DNA of 64,000 nt from Bradyrhizobium yuanmingense (GTDB taxonomy: Bacteria; Pseudomonadota; Alphaproteobacteria; Rhizobiales; Xanthobacteraceae), in assembly GCF_029167105.1 (NCBI RefSeq), contig NZ_JARFML010000022.1, forward strand, positions 1 to 64,000. Reading direction: 5' to 3'. Position numbers and translations under genes: made by a program. Under the pieces are notes generated by a model. That model was not told the DNA's origin. It was given only the letters and a program-made list of their open reading frames with translations, and searched no databases. Positions 43,241-52,909 of this stretch are shown here, one piece after another. Within the stretch, counting starts at the first letter, position 1. Each line of letters starts with the position of its first letter.

Positions 43241-45445
43241 TCATTGAATTCGAATGACGACTGTGTCCGCGGCGCCCGTGGCGTCGATCACGGTGAGCCG
43301 TGCAAAGCCCGGGCCGGGCGGATCGATCAGCCGCTGACGGCGGCCGTCGATCTCGCCGAGCGCGGTTCCGTTAACCATGACGGTCATGGGCAGCACGCCG
43401 CCGGCGACCTTGACTGGCATCGCCGCGCTCTCCTTGCCACCCGATCGATCGACGTCGATCCGCGAGCCGTTCAGGGGAAACTGAATGTGCAGCGGCTGCT
43501 CGCCCCCGCTTCGCACCAGTTCGCCGACAGGACGGAACCGCTTCAAGGGCAGCGGCAGCTTCGCGTTGTTTGCGACGAGGGTTCCCTTGGGCGGCTTCGG
43601 CAAGGCGGCCAGCGTCTTGCCGCTGCGGGCGAAGGCATCGAACAGGATGGGCGCGGCGGCGACGCGTCCGATCAGGCCGGGAACCGGCGCTCCGTCCGGA
43701 CGGCCAACCCAGACGCCGATGGTCATGCGACCGTCGAAGCCGACCGACCAGGCGTCGCGATAGCCGTAGGAGGTGCCGGTCTTGAAGGCGATGCGGTTGT
43801 GGGCGGCGTTCTCCGGCGGGGGCGTGCCGAGCAGGACGTTGCCGACCTGCCAGGCTGCGACCTGATCCAGCAGCCGCAGCGGCTCCCGATCGTCCCTGGC
43901 CGTGACGATCTCGCGCAACGGCTTGGTGGTCCCGAGGCGGGCGAAGCCGGCATAGAGCTGGGCGAGGTCCTGGAGCGTCACGCCGACGCCGCCGAGCCCC
44001 ATGGCGAGGCCGGGCGCTTCGTCCTTGGGCAGGACGAGGTTGCCGCCGGCCTGCCGCAGCCGCGAGGTCAGCCGGCTCGAGCCGACGCGGTCGAGCAGCA
44101 CGATGGCCGGCACGTTCAGCGACAATTGCAGAGCCTTCCTCACCGGAACCGTGCCCTGGAAGGTCATGTCGAAATTTTCCGGGGCATAGGAGCCGAAGCG
44201 GACCGGGCGGTCGTCGATCAAGCTGTCGGGATGGACAAAGCCGTCCTCGAAGGCGAGCCCGTAGATGAAGGGCTTGAGCGTCGAGCCGGGCGAGCGGATG
44301 GCGCGGGTCATGTCGACCTGCCCCGCCCGGCTCTCGTCGAAATAATCGGCCGAGCCGACGCGGGCAAGCACGTCGCCGCTCTCATTGTCGATCACGACGA
44401 TGCCGACCGAGATGTTCGGGCCGAGCGCAATGGCGCGGTCGCGCGCCAGCGGCTCCAGCACCTTCTGCAAGGTCGCATCGAGCGTCAGCTTGATGACCGG
44501 CGTATCCTTGACCGTCGACAGCGCGAAGTCCGAGGCATGCGGCGCCAGGATCGGCATCGGCCTGCGCAGTTTCGGCACCGGCACCGCCTTGGCCTGATTG
44601 GCCTCGTCGGCGCTGACCACATGCTCCTCGACCATGCGGTCGAGCACGCGGTCGCGCGCCTTGCGCGCAGCCTCCGGGAAGCGGTCGAGCCGGCGCGTCT
44701 CGGGCGATTGCGGCAGCGCGACCAGCAACGCGGCCTCCGCCAGCGACAGCCGCTTCGGCTCCTTGCCGAGATAGGAGATCGACGCCGCGCGGATGCCTTC
44801 GAGATTGCCGCCATAGGGCGCGAGCGCCAGATAGAGATCGAGGATCTGCTCCTTGCTCATGCTGCGCTCGATCTCGATGGCACGCACGATCTGCCGCAAT
44901 TTTGCGTAAAGCGAGCGCTGCCGCCGCGGCTCCATCAGCCGGGCCAGCTGCATCGTGATGGTCGAGCCGCCCGAGACGATGTGGCCGCGCGTTCCCAGCT
45001 GCAACGCGGCGCGCCCCAGCGCCAACGGATCGATGCCGTTATGGTCGTAGAAGCGCTGGTCCTCATAGGCGAACAGCAGTTTCAGGTAGGTCGGATCGAC
45101 GTTGGTCCTGGCATCGACCGGCAACCGCCAGCGCCCATCCGCCATCGCATAGGCGCGCAGCAGCTTGCCGTTGCGATCGACGATGGTGGTTGAAACCTGG
45201 CGGGCTTCGTCGAGCGGGAGCGGGCCGAGGGAGTAGACCCAACCGACGAAGCCGATGATGGCGAGGATGAGGATGAGCGCGGCTGCCGAGAGAAGGCGAA
45301 AGGCGATCCGCCCTCTCAGCCCGTCATGGCCGGGCTTGACCCGGCCATCCACGCCAACACCCACCGCCGGCGCGGCCGTGGATGCCCGGGTCAAGCCCGG
45401 GCATGACGACGGTGTATGTCGCTCGACCTCGCTCATCTCACTCAC
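43241..45445 (-). CDS. pbpC: penicillin-binding protein 1C
   Basis: 734 residues. A membrane anchor (LLSAAALILILAIIGFVGWV) is followed by a glycosyltransferase domain (LLFAYEDQRFYDHNGIDPLA, GGSTITMQLARL). The transpeptidase domain has SxxK at Ser388-Lys391 (SPGSTLKPF) and KTGTSYGYRDAW. A C-terminal BiPBP_C beta domain completes it. It builds or repairs peptidoglycan in the periplasm. GTG 45445 overlaps the alpha-2-macroglobulin stop by 4 bp (GTGA), indicating translational coupling. Residues ~12-42 are encoded by an inserted palindromic repeat, an odd N-terminal extension. Confidence 0.9.
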   Translation of the reverse strand: MSEMSEVERHTPSSCPGLTRASTAAPAVGVGVDGRVKPGHDGLRGRIAFRLLSAAALILILAIIGFVGWVYSLGPLPLDEARQVSTTIVDRNGKLLRAYAMADGRWRLPVDARTNVDPTYLKLLFAYEDQRFYDHNGIDPLALGRAALQLGTRGHIVSGGSTITMQLARLMEPRRQRSLYAKLRQIVRAIEIERSMSKEQILDLYLALAPYGGNLEGIRAASISYLGKEPKRLSLAEAALLVALPQSPETRRLDRFPEAARKARDRVLDRMVEEHVVSADEANQAKAVPVPKLRRPMPILAPHASDFALSTVKDTPVIKLTLDATLQKVLEPLARDRAIALGPNISVGIVVIDNESGDVLARVGSADYFDESRAGQVDMTRAIRSPGSTLKPFIYGLAFEDGFVHPDSLIDDRPVRFGSYAPENFDMTFQGTVPVRKALQLSLNVPAIVLLDRVGSSRLTSRLRQAGGNLVLPKDEAPGLAMGLGGVGVTLQDLAQLYAGFARLGTTKPLREIVTARDDREPLRLLDQVAAWQVGNVLLGTPPPENAAHNRIAFKTGTSYGYRDAWSVGFDGRMTIGVWVGRPDGAPVPGLIGRVAAAPILFDAFARSGKTLAALPKPPKGTLVANNAKLPLPLKRFRPVGELVRSGGEQPLHIQFPLNGSRIDVDRSGGKESAAMPVKVAGGVLPMTVMVNGTALGEIDGRRQRLIDPPGPGFARLTVIDATGAADTVVIRIQ
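45322..45410. repeat. palindromic intergenic-type repeat inside the pbpC coding region
   Basis: The left arm begins CGTCATGGCCGGGCTTGACC (from 45322) and continues through CGGCCATCCACG. The right arm from about 45378 (GTGGATGCCCGGGTCAAGCC, then CGGGCATGACGA) is its near-perfect complement around a ~25-bp centre. This is the 'cccgggcatgacga' family of dispersed repeats I recognise from Bradyrhizobium intergenic DNA. Here it lies in frame within the pbpC N-terminus. Confidence 0.75.
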
Positions 45446-48400
45446 TTCGCCGCCCGCACCTCGACACTGCCTGTGCCGGTCCGCCCATAGCGCGAGGGAT
45501 TGTACATGTCCTCGACATAGGCCTGCGGCAGCACGTATTTGCCGGGCGAGACCGCGCGCACGACATAGGCGACCGTGAAGACCGACTTGGAATCCGAGGC
45601 CCGGTCGACGGCCGCGGTGAAGCGGTCGTCGCGGAATTCGGTATGTTCAGGCTCCTCGCCGTCCTCAATCCAGTCCAGCGTGCCGCTGTCGCCGGACGAC
45701 ACCAGCTTCGGATTGTCGATCTCCAGGCCTGCCGGCAGATAGTCGGACACCATGATGTGGCCGTACTCGGGCTTGGCCTCGGTGATTTTCAGCACCACCG
45801 CAAAGCGCTGGTTCTGCTTGACCCTGCTGATGTCGGCGGGCTTGCCGTCGAGCGTATAGTAGCTGCGCTCGATCTTGAAGCCGTTGGACGCCGCCGGCTC
45901 CGGCGCGACCGGCGAGCCCGACACCGAGACCACCGCCTGCACCGGCGCATCGCCGGTGTTGGTGATCTTGAGCGGCTTGCCACTCAGCGTCTCTGCCTTG
46001 TAGCTGCGGTACAAGGCGGTCTTGACCGGCTGGCCATCGACCTCGATCGAGAGGTTCTCCTTGGCGAGCGCACGCGCCGCCAGCACCAGCCACGCATTCT
46101 CCTGGGTGGAGGTGTAGGGCGTCAGCCCGCGGGCGGTCTCGACCCGCGACACCGCCTGCGTCAGCGTCGTCCTCGGCGCGTTGCCTTCGCTGGCAAGCGA
46201 CACCAAAGCTGCGGCATCGCGCAGCTGCGAGCCGTAGTCGGTGCGGCCGAATTCCAGCGCGGGCTTCGGCGCAAGGCTGTCGAGCGCCGCGCCATAGACC
46301 CGTTCGGCGCGGTTGCGGTCGCCGACCAGGGCGAGCGCCGCAGCAAGCTGCGATTTCGCGATTGGGGTCGCGAGGTTGGCGAGCTTGGTATCGGCGAGAT
46401 AGCGGAGATCGCCGATCGGAGCTGCGCCGTTACGGGCGAGCACATACAGGCCATAGGCGAGATCGCGGCCACCATCCTTCTCCGGCTCGTCGGCATTGAC
46501 GACGGAGTTGCGGATGCGGTCGAGCGCGTTCTTGAACAGCACGTCCGGCACCGCAAACCCCTTCTCCCGGGCGCGGGTGAGGAAGTCCGTCACGTAGGCA
46601 TCGAGCCAGGCATCATCGCCGCCGGCCAGCCACAGGCCGAACGAGCCGTTCGAGCCCTGGCGTGCCAGCAGCCGCTCGATCGCGTCGCGGATGCGCTGGT
46701 CGACCTCGGTGTCCATGGCAAGATGCGCGCCGGCCGCGAGCTCGTTGACATAGAGCAGTGGCATCGCCCGGCTCGTGATCTGCTCCGAGCAGCCATGGGG
46801 ATAGCGGTCGAGCGCTTTCAGGATCGTTGCCGCATCGAGCGCGGTCGACAGGCTGGCCGAGACCGAGACAGTGCCGGTGCCCGGCACGAGATCGGAGAAC
46901 ATGTCCGAGGTCAGCGTCAGGCTCTCGCCCTTCGCCAGCGTGCGGATCGAGCGTCGCGCCAGCACCTGCGTCGCCGGCTTGACGTCGAACGCATAGTGAC
47001 GCGCCAGCGCAAGGCCATTCGGGCCCTTGATGTCGACGTCGAGCGTCGCCTGCCCCGCCGCGGTCGCATCGAGCGCGAGCGAGAACGCATTGCGCTGCTT
47101 GGCGGCGAGCTTCACCGTGGTGGCGGGATTGCCGGTCATCTTCACCGGGCCGCCCGCCTTCACGTTGATGACGTAGTCGCCGGCCTGGCCCTCGACATTG
47201 TCGATCTCGAGGTTGACCGTGCCGTGGTCGCCATTGAGCAGAAAGCGCGGCAGCGTCGTCGTCAGCACCACGGGATCGCGGATCACGACGTCTGTATTGG
47301 CGCGGCCGAGCTTGGTCGCGGTCCACGCCACCGCCATCACGCGCGCGGTTCCCGCGAACTCCGGAACATCGAAGCTCACCTCAGCCGAGCCATCGGCGGC
47401 GACGGTGACGATGCCGGAATAGAGCGCGAGCGGCTTCTGCGTGGGCGGCGAGCCCTGGAGCTCGCCACCGGCGTCGCCGCCGGACTTGATCTGGCCGCGC
47501 GTGCCCGACATCCCGTCGATCAACTGGCCGTAGAGGTCGCGGATCTCCGCGCTGAGGCGACGCTGGCCGAGATAATAATCGTCCGGCGCCGGCGGCTTGT
47601 AATTGGTGAGATTGAGAATGCCGACATCAACCCCGGCGATGACGACCTTGGCGTCTTCGCCGGGATTGAGCCCGTCGAGCTTGACGGGAATCTTCAGCGT
47701 GGAGTTCGGACGGATCAGCGAAGGCGGCGACAGCTTGACCTGCAAGGTGCGCGCCTGCTTGTCGATGCCGAACCATTTCAGCCCGATCGCACGGCCCGGC
47801 ATGCGCTGGGCGGCGGCATCGAGTGGACGGCGCAGCGTCGCCACCACATAGGCGCCAGTGCCCCAATCCTTGCCGATCGGGAGCTTGACCTGCGCGGTGC
47901 CTTCCTTGACGTCGATGGTCTGCGTCGTCAGCAGCCGCTCGCCGAGCACGTTGATTGTGAGCTTGCCGGCGCTGCGGACGTTGACGGACACCGTCATGGT
48001 GTCGCCGGAGGCGTATTGCGGCTTGTCGATCGAGGTCTCCAGCAGGTCCGGCGTGTCGGCGCTGCCGTCGGAGTACCAGCCGACGTCGAACTGCACCGAG
48101 GTCACCGGGCCGTCGGCGTCATTCGTCTTGACGTCGAGCCGGTAGCGGCCAGGCTGCGGCGCGAGCGAGATTCGCGTCGGCTTGTCGGCAGCGATCGTGA
48201 CGTCGCCATCGGCGACGCGCGAGGTCGACTTGACCGGCTCGTACTCCCAGTAATTGTTCTGGCGGTACCACTGGTAGCGCGACTCGATCTTCAGGAGCTC
48301 GTAGCGCAGACCGTCGCGGCGCAGCTTCTCGCCGTCCGGCGAGACGAACACGACGTCGAACTCGGCCTTGTCGCCCTCCGTGACGTTCTTGTCGCCGAAC

Positions 48401-50637
48401 AGCGGCTTGATGCCGATCTGCGCCGTGGCGGGCGCGACCGGCAGCACGATCTTGCGCTCGACGGCGCGGCCGCCGGTCTCGACCATGCGGACGAAGATCT
48501 GCGCCTCCTGCGGACGGGTCGAGGCTGGCTGCTTGTCCAGCGTCACCGGGAAGGTCGCAACGCCATGGGCGTCGGCCTCGGGCAGGTTCTCCAGCGGGGT
48601 GCGCTCGTTCGAGGTGGTCTCCTCGTCGTCGACGCCGAACTTGTAGCCGGCAAAGCCGGGCCGCTCGGCCGCGGGCGCGATCAGCATGTCGCCTTCGAGC
48701 TGCAGGCCCGAGGCCGGTGCGCCATAGAGGAAATGACCGTCGGCCTTAAGCTCCACTGGAGCGTTAGCTTTGATCAGCTTGTCCTTGGTGGATAAGTCGA
48801 ATTCGATCCGATCGGGGACGTAATCCTCGACCATGAAGGTGGTCTCGCCGACCGAAGCTCCCTTCGGATCGGTGAAGGCGCGCACCCGCCACGTGCCGGT
48901 CGGTACGGCCGAGTTGAGCGGCACGGACAGCGTGCGGCCGCCGGCGCCCTGATCCGCCAGCACGGCGCGACGATATTCGACGCCGTCCGGGCGCTCGACC
49001 ACCAGCGTCATCGGCCCACCGGTGACGGCATTGCCCTGCCCGTCGCGGAGCAGCGCGGTGAGGAACACGGTCTCGCTGGAACGGTAGACGCCGCGCTCGG
49101 CATAGACGAAGGCGTCGGCGCCGGCGGGCACCACGCGCCCCGAAACGCCGCGGTCGGACAGGTCGAAGGCCGAGGTCCTCAGGCTCAGGAAGGCATAGTC
49201 GGCTTTCTCGCCGGTGACCGTGAGCATCGCCGGCGACAATCCGCCCTCGCCGCGCGCAAGGCCGGCCTCGAACAGAACGTGACCGGCGTCGTCGGTCTTG
49301 CGCGTCGCCAGGATCTCGTTGTTGCGCGCGACCAGGCGCACCTCCGCCTTACCGACCGGATCGGTCGACGCCAGTGAGTTGACGAAGACATGAATGCCGT
49401 CATTGCCGGAGTAAGCGGCGATGCCGAGATCGGAGACGATGAACCATTGCGTGGCGAGCTGGTAGTCCTCGTCCGAGGCCCTCGCCGCGGCCGTCATGAC
49501 GTAGACACCGGGCTGGAGCTCGCCGAGCGCCTGGTCGACCGGGAACGCCGTGGTGACGTCCTGGTTCAGCGTGGTCGCAGTCGCAAGCTCGCCGGTCCAC
49601 ACCTTGATGCCGCGCTCGTCGCCGAGTTCGCTGAGCTGATACTTGGACAGCGTCTTCTGGAAATCGCTGTCGACCACCGTGTTGATCAGGTTGCGGTCGC
49701 CGATCCGGAAGACGTTGATGCTGACCGCCGGCGTGTTGACGCTGACGACGGGAATACCGCGCTGGCCGGTCCGCGGCAGCACATAGGCGCGGCTGGTGAA
49801 GCGCACGAACGGCTTGCGGTCGCGCACATAGATGTTGAACTCGGCCGATTTCGGCAGCCCCTCCTTCACGGTCGACGGCAAACCGGCGCGCAGGTTGATG
49901 TTGTAGCGCTCGCCGTGCTTCAGCCCGTCGACGCAGAGCTGCTTGCCTTCCGCCGACAGCGCCGGCTTGTCCTGCCCGGCGAGAGCCAGGAACGGCGCGA
50001 AATCGGTGCGCTTGGCGAGCTCCTCGGAGAACTGGAAGCAGGCGCGCGGGCTCGCCGAGTCCGAGTCGACGGTATAGTCGAGCAGCCGGAAGCCGTGCTC
50101 GTCGCGCATCTTCTCATATTGGCCGCGGACGTCGGCGACCTCGCGCATGTCGAGCGACAGCCGCAGCGCATCCAGTGCCGGCCGCCACAGCTTCCGGTCG
50201 GCCAGCGCCTTGCCGAGCACGGCAAGCGCGTCGGCCTCCTCGCCCGGATTGCCGGCGCGCATGTAAGCGATATAGGCCGCCGTCGAGGCGCGCTCCAAAA
50301 GGAAGGTCTGCTCGCTCGAGCTCTTCGGCGAGATCTGGAAGATGACCTTGGCGAGCCGCAGCCAGTTGCCGGTATCCTCCGGCGTGGTCGCGGCGATCTG
50401 GCCGAGCACCGAAAGGCCTGTGCGGTAATCATTGCGTCGGAAGGCGGCGTCGGCGTCCGTCTTCAGCGTCGCGCTGGACTTGGCGACCGGCCCCGCCTCG
50501 CTCTTGATCTGGGCCTCCAGCTTGATCGCGGAATCGGCGAGGTCGTCGCGTTTGAACGCCTTGTCGGCAGCCTGCGCAGCGACGAGGCCGAGCGCCAGCG
50601 CGGCGCAGATTGTGACGGCGCGAACAAGACCGATCAT
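45442..50637 (-). CDS. alpha-2-macroglobulin family protein (thioester-containing)
   Basis: 1731 residues from ATG 50637, where a signal peptide begins (MIGLVRAVTICAALALGLVA, cleavage near AQA-ADK). The frame remains open 37 codons upstream. Multiple MG domains are followed by a thioester motif CSEQ (YPHGCSEQITSRA) with Cys1283. The C-terminal alpha-alpha toroid and receptor-binding-like domain end in SRYGRTGTGSVEVRAAK. Bacterial A2Ms trap proteases through the reactive thioester. The E. coli homologue YfhM is a periplasmic lipoprotein encoded with PBP1C, and the same pairing is seen here. There is no lipobox, so this one may be soluble. The gap 50638-51057 holds no gene I can support. Confidence 0.92.
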   Translation of the reverse strand: MIGLVRAVTICAALALGLVAAQAADKAFKRDDLADSAIKLEAQIKSEAGPVAKSSATLKTDADAAFRRNDYRTGLSVLGQIAATTPEDTGNWLRLAKVIFQISPKSSSEQTFLLERASTAAYIAYMRAGNPGEEADALAVLGKALADRKLWRPALDALRLSLDMREVADVRGQYEKMRDEHGFRLLDYTVDSDSASPRACFQFSEELAKRTDFAPFLALAGQDKPALSAEGKQLCVDGLKHGERYNINLRAGLPSTVKEGLPKSAEFNIYVRDRKPFVRFTSRAYVLPRTGQRGIPVVSVNTPAVSINVFRIGDRNLINTVVDSDFQKTLSKYQLSELGDERGIKVWTGELATATTLNQDVTTAFPVDQALGELQPGVYVMTAAARASDEDYQLATQWFIVSDLGIAAYSGNDGIHVFVNSLASTDPVGKAEVRLVARNNEILATRKTDDAGHVLFEAGLARGEGGLSPAMLTVTGEKADYAFLSLRTSAFDLSDRGVSGRVVPAGADAFVYAERGVYRSSETVFLTALLRDGQGNAVTGGPMTLVVERPDGVEYRRAVLADQGAGGRTLSVPLNSAVPTGTWRVRAFTDPKGASVGETTFMVEDYVPDRIEFDLSTKDKLIKANAPVELKADGHFLYGAPASGLQLEGDMLIAPAAERPGFAGYKFGVDDEETTSNERTPLENLPEADAHGVATFPVTLDKQPASTRPQEAQIFVRMVETGGRAVERKIVLPVAPATAQIGIKPLFGDKNVTEGDKAEFDVVFVSPDGEKLRRDGLRYELLKIESRYQWYRQNNYWEYEPVKSTSRVADGDVTIAADKPTRISLAPQPGRYRLDVKTNDADGPVTSVQFDVGWYSDGSADTPDLLETSIDKPQYASGDTMTVSVNVRSAGKLTINVLGERLLTTQTIDVKEGTAQVKLPIGKDWGTGAYVVATLRRPLDAAAQRMPGRAIGLKWFGIDKQARTLQVKLSPPSLIRPNSTLKIPVKLDGLNPGEDAKVVIAGVDVGILNLTNYKPPAPDDYYLGQRRLSAEIRDLYGQLIDGMSGTRGQIKSGGDAGGELQGSPPTQKPLALYSGIVTVAADGSAEVSFDVPEFAGTARVMAVAWTATKLGRANTDVVIRDPVVLTTTLPRFLLNGDHGTVNLEIDNVEGQAGDYVINVKAGGPVKMTGNPATTVKLAAKQRNAFSLALDATAAGQATLDVDIKGPNGLALARHYAFDVKPATQVLARRSIRTLAKGESLTLTSDMFSDLVPGTGTVSVSASLSTALDAATILKALDRYPHGCSEQITSRAMPLLYVNELAAGAHLAMDTEVDQRIRDAIERLLARQGSNGSFGLWLAGGDDAWLDAYVTDFLTRAREKGFAVPDVLFKNALDRIRNSVVNADEPEKDGGRDLAYGLYVLARNGAAPIGDLRYLADTKLANLATPIAKSQLAAALALVGDRNRAERVYGAALDSLAPKPALEFGRTDYGSQLRDAAALVSLASEGNAPRTTLTQAVSRVETARGLTPYTSTQENAWLVLAARALAKENLSIEVDGQPVKTALYRSYKAETLSGKPLKITNTGDAPVQAVVSVSGSPVAPEPAASNGFKIERSYYTLDGKPADISRVKQNQRFAVVLKITEAKPEYGHIMVSDYLPAGLEIDNPKLVSSGDSGTLDWIEDGEEPEHTEFRDDRFTAAVDRASDSKSVFTVAYVVRAVSPGKYVLPQAYVEDMYNPSRYGRTGTGSVEVRAAK

Positions 50638-51057
50638 GAAGGACTCCCGGAAAGCGCGGACGAACGCCGCGGCGGCAGATGAGATGCGCGGAAAGGTGTC
50701 GGACTCAAGGCGATGGAACCAGAACGTGCAAAGCGTCGCTTTCGCCATGACAAAGGCAAGCCCAGAGGAGACCGGCCGAGATATCGCCGCGCACGCCGTC
50801 CTGATGGCGCAGCTCTACCTGACCAGTCGACCGGCGGCCGTGTCCCGGAAGCTGTTCAGCGTTCCCGGCGATGTGATCCATCGTCCAGTCCGCTGCCGCT
50901 CAACCCGGCACCCTGACACGCCACCGTTCCGCTTTGTCGTCGCACTGAGGAAAACGGTTCGGTTCAGGCTTGGCGAAACACCAGATTTTTCATATTGGCA
51001 TGCTACATGAACGGCCAGCCGCCCAATCCGGGCGGTCCAAACCGGCCGGCTCAAGAC

Positions 51058-51134
51058 GGTCCCGTAGCTCAACTGGATAGAGTAGCGGATTTCTACTCCG
51101 CGGGTTGCAGGTTCGAGTCCTGCCGGGATCGCCA
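51058..51134 (+). tRNA. tRNA-Arg (TCT)
   Basis: A 77-nt cloverleaf. Acceptor GGTCCCG/CGGGATC with one G-U pair, D arm AGCTCAACTGGATAGAG, anticodon stem-loop GCGGA-TTTCTAC-TCCGC (anticodon TCT), T arm GGTTCGAGTCC, and encoded CCA. Confidence 0.95.
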
Positions 51135-51249
51135 GCGCGTTGCCTCGCCGCCGCTCTTCACGAACGCGTGGGTAACCATATGCCGGCCTTTGAACGGCGC
51201 CGATCAGCCCTATCTAAGCGCCGGGTGAGACGCACCCATAGGTTTCTGA

Positions 51250-51489
51250 ATGCAGCAATCCGAATTGACGAGAATGGCGATCGCATCTGCGGTCGCGACC
51301 GTTGCGATCTCGTATTTGGCCGTCGATGCGGGCGTGGTGAACACAAACGTGGTCACGAGGCCCATCAAGGTGGTCCAGGCCTCGATCATTGGCGCCGCAA
51401 TGGGACAACGTCAGCCTGCATTTGCCGTTGAGGACTGGAAGAACGGCCACGACAAGCCGCGCCGCGAATATTGCCTGGCGCTCGACTGA
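51250..51489 (+). CDS. small hypothetical protein
   Basis: 79 residues. A short hydrophobic stretch (MAIASAVATVAISYLAVDAG) near the N-terminus could be a signal or anchor. The rest (NVVTRPIKVVQASIIGAAMG, then EDWKNGHDKPRREY) is polar with one cysteine near the end. There is no strong Shine-Dalgarno. It sits just after tRNA-Arg. Probably a real small exported or membrane protein, but no family recognised. Confidence 0.45.
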   Translation: MQQSELTRMAIASAVATVAISYLAVDAGVVNTNVVTRPIKVVQASIIGAAMGQRQPAFAVEDWKNGHDKPRREYCLALD

Positions 51490-51510
51490 TCGACGGGCCC
51501 GCCCTCCGGT

Positions 51511-52794
51511 CTATCCACAGCCTGTCCGCTGATGACCCCGCCACCACCGCGCAATGGCAGCGGTGAGATCCTCCCACACCTCCGTCGGCAGGTCCGGAAC
51601 AGCCACGCGGACGCTGTACTGGTCCGTCGTCGCGTCGTGAAACCACTCGGTGGCGGCGAAGTCGAAGCCGAAGCTGCCGGCGTGGCGGATGGGAAAGCCC
51701 GCGCGGCGCAGTTCGCAGCTCATGTCCTCAGCAGCCTGCCGCGCTGCCGCCTCGTCGAGCGCGCGCCTTCCGCGAAGGGTCACGTACAAGCCGTGGGCGA
51801 AGCGAAGCTGAGCCGAGAGCGCCGGAATCTCGGCGGCAAAATATCGCGCCGAGATTCGGCCGTTGCGCAAGATCGCCGCCACGCGCCGCTTCGTCAGCGC
51901 CCAATACGCCGCGCTGCCCGCGAAGGGCGGGAAGTGAGCCGGCAATGCCGCGCCGCCGAGCAGCCGCACTGCGTTGCGCGTTTCGGACGCGAGACGTGAC
52001 CAATCGGCGTCCCCTGCCCGCGGTGGACACTCATGCCCGCGCACGAAGACGGCCGAGCCGAGGCGGCCATATTCCGCTCCGAGCGAATCGAGCTTGTTGT
52101 GGCTTCGCACCAGCACCAGCGCAATTCCGTGTCGCCTGGCCCACCGCACGACTCGCCTGATGCGGCCCGACCTGCCGGCGAAGCACGTCGTATCGAAAAT
52201 CAGGAGGTCGAGGCCCGAGCCCTCACCGCGCAGCACCGCCTCGATGGCGCCGGCAACGGAGCAGGAATCCAGCAGCAGGATCCGCGGCGAGCTCACCCGT
52301 GCAAGGGCATCGCCGAGCGGCAGCGGCAAGGGTTCGATCCGCAAATGCGGCATGAAGCTTCGGATCAGCTCCAGCGTCTCGCCATAGGACCCTGGCAGCA
52401 CCAGGATATCGGCCTGCGCAACGATCCGCGCGGAGGCAAGCAGCACCGCGGAGATCGCCGCCATCCCCGAGGCGGTGTAGATCGCCGTGCTCGTGCAGCC
52501 GCCGTCGAGCTCGTAGAATGACGGACCGCGCACCGTGAGATCGGCCCGCTGATAATCGTAACTGAACTCGAACGGCCCGCTGGCGGGGTCGGCCGTGTGC
52601 GACCAGGCGGTCTCGGTCGCCTTCCACTCGTGTAGTTCATGCTCCGCCCTGAGCGCCGCAGTGATCTGGAATTTGAACCTGACGACGTCATCGACGGAAC
52701 GCGGCGGCGCCAAATCGAGCGGGTTTCTCAGGCCGTCGTTCAACAGCTTGAGTTCCCAGTGCTTGCGTTCCAGATAGGCCCGAACGGTCTCCAT
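51511..52794 (-). CDS. uncharacterised protein resembling fold-type-I PLP enzymes
   Basis: 427 residues from ATG 52794 (a TTG at 52815 is possible). The segment YTASGMAAISAVLLASARIV resembles the cofactor-phosphate loop of Cys/Met-type PLP enzymes. Next are ADILVLPGSYGETLELIRSF and LDLLIFDTTCFAGRS, where the D of FDTTC is in the place of the PLP-nitrogen aspartate. SHNKLDSLGAEYGRLGSAV contains a lysine in the Schiff-base position. The C-terminal small domain ends WWRGHQRTGCG. The N-terminal ~100 residues are unmatched. Stand-alone gene, no pathway neighbours. Substrate and activity unknown; it might be a degenerate non-catalytic member. Confidence 0.5.
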   Translation of the reverse strand: METVRAYLERKHWELKLLNDGLRNPLDLAPPRSVDDVVRFKFQITAALRAEHELHEWKATETAWSHTADPASGPFEFSYDYQRADLTVRGPSFYELDGGCTSTAIYTASGMAAISAVLLASARIVAQADILVLPGSYGETLELIRSFMPHLRIEPLPLPLGDALARVSSPRILLLDSCSVAGAIEAVLRGEGSGLDLLIFDTTCFAGRSGRIRRVVRWARRHGIALVLVRSHNKLDSLGAEYGRLGSAVFVRGHECPPRAGDADWSRLASETRNAVRLLGGAALPAHFPPFAGSAAYWALTKRRVAAILRNGRISARYFAAEIPALSAQLRFAHGLYVTLRGRRALDEAAARQAAEDMSCELRRAGFPIRHAGSFGFDFAATEWFHDATTDQYSVRVAVPDLPTEVWEDLTAAIARWWRGHQRTGCG

Positions 52795-52909
52795 CGCGCT
52801 TCTTGACAGATCCAATCAGGCATCAACGTCCGGAAATCCCAACGGGTCCAAACGTGTCTGCTGCAACGAACAGGCGCCTTCGCAGTTGAAGCCATGCAAG
52901 GAGGACAGC

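Noticed and set aside
43130..48795. Very long plus-strand open frames opposite pbpC and the alpha-2-macroglobulin gene
   Set aside because: They are antisense of clear, motif-bearing genes, with repetitive R/D/L/H composition typical of GC-rich shadow frames.
52832..52856. EcfG-like promoter before the DUF2171 gene (GGAAA-N16-CGTG)
   Set aside because: Two mismatches to the GGAAC-N16-CGTT consensus; too weak to call, though biologically plausible.
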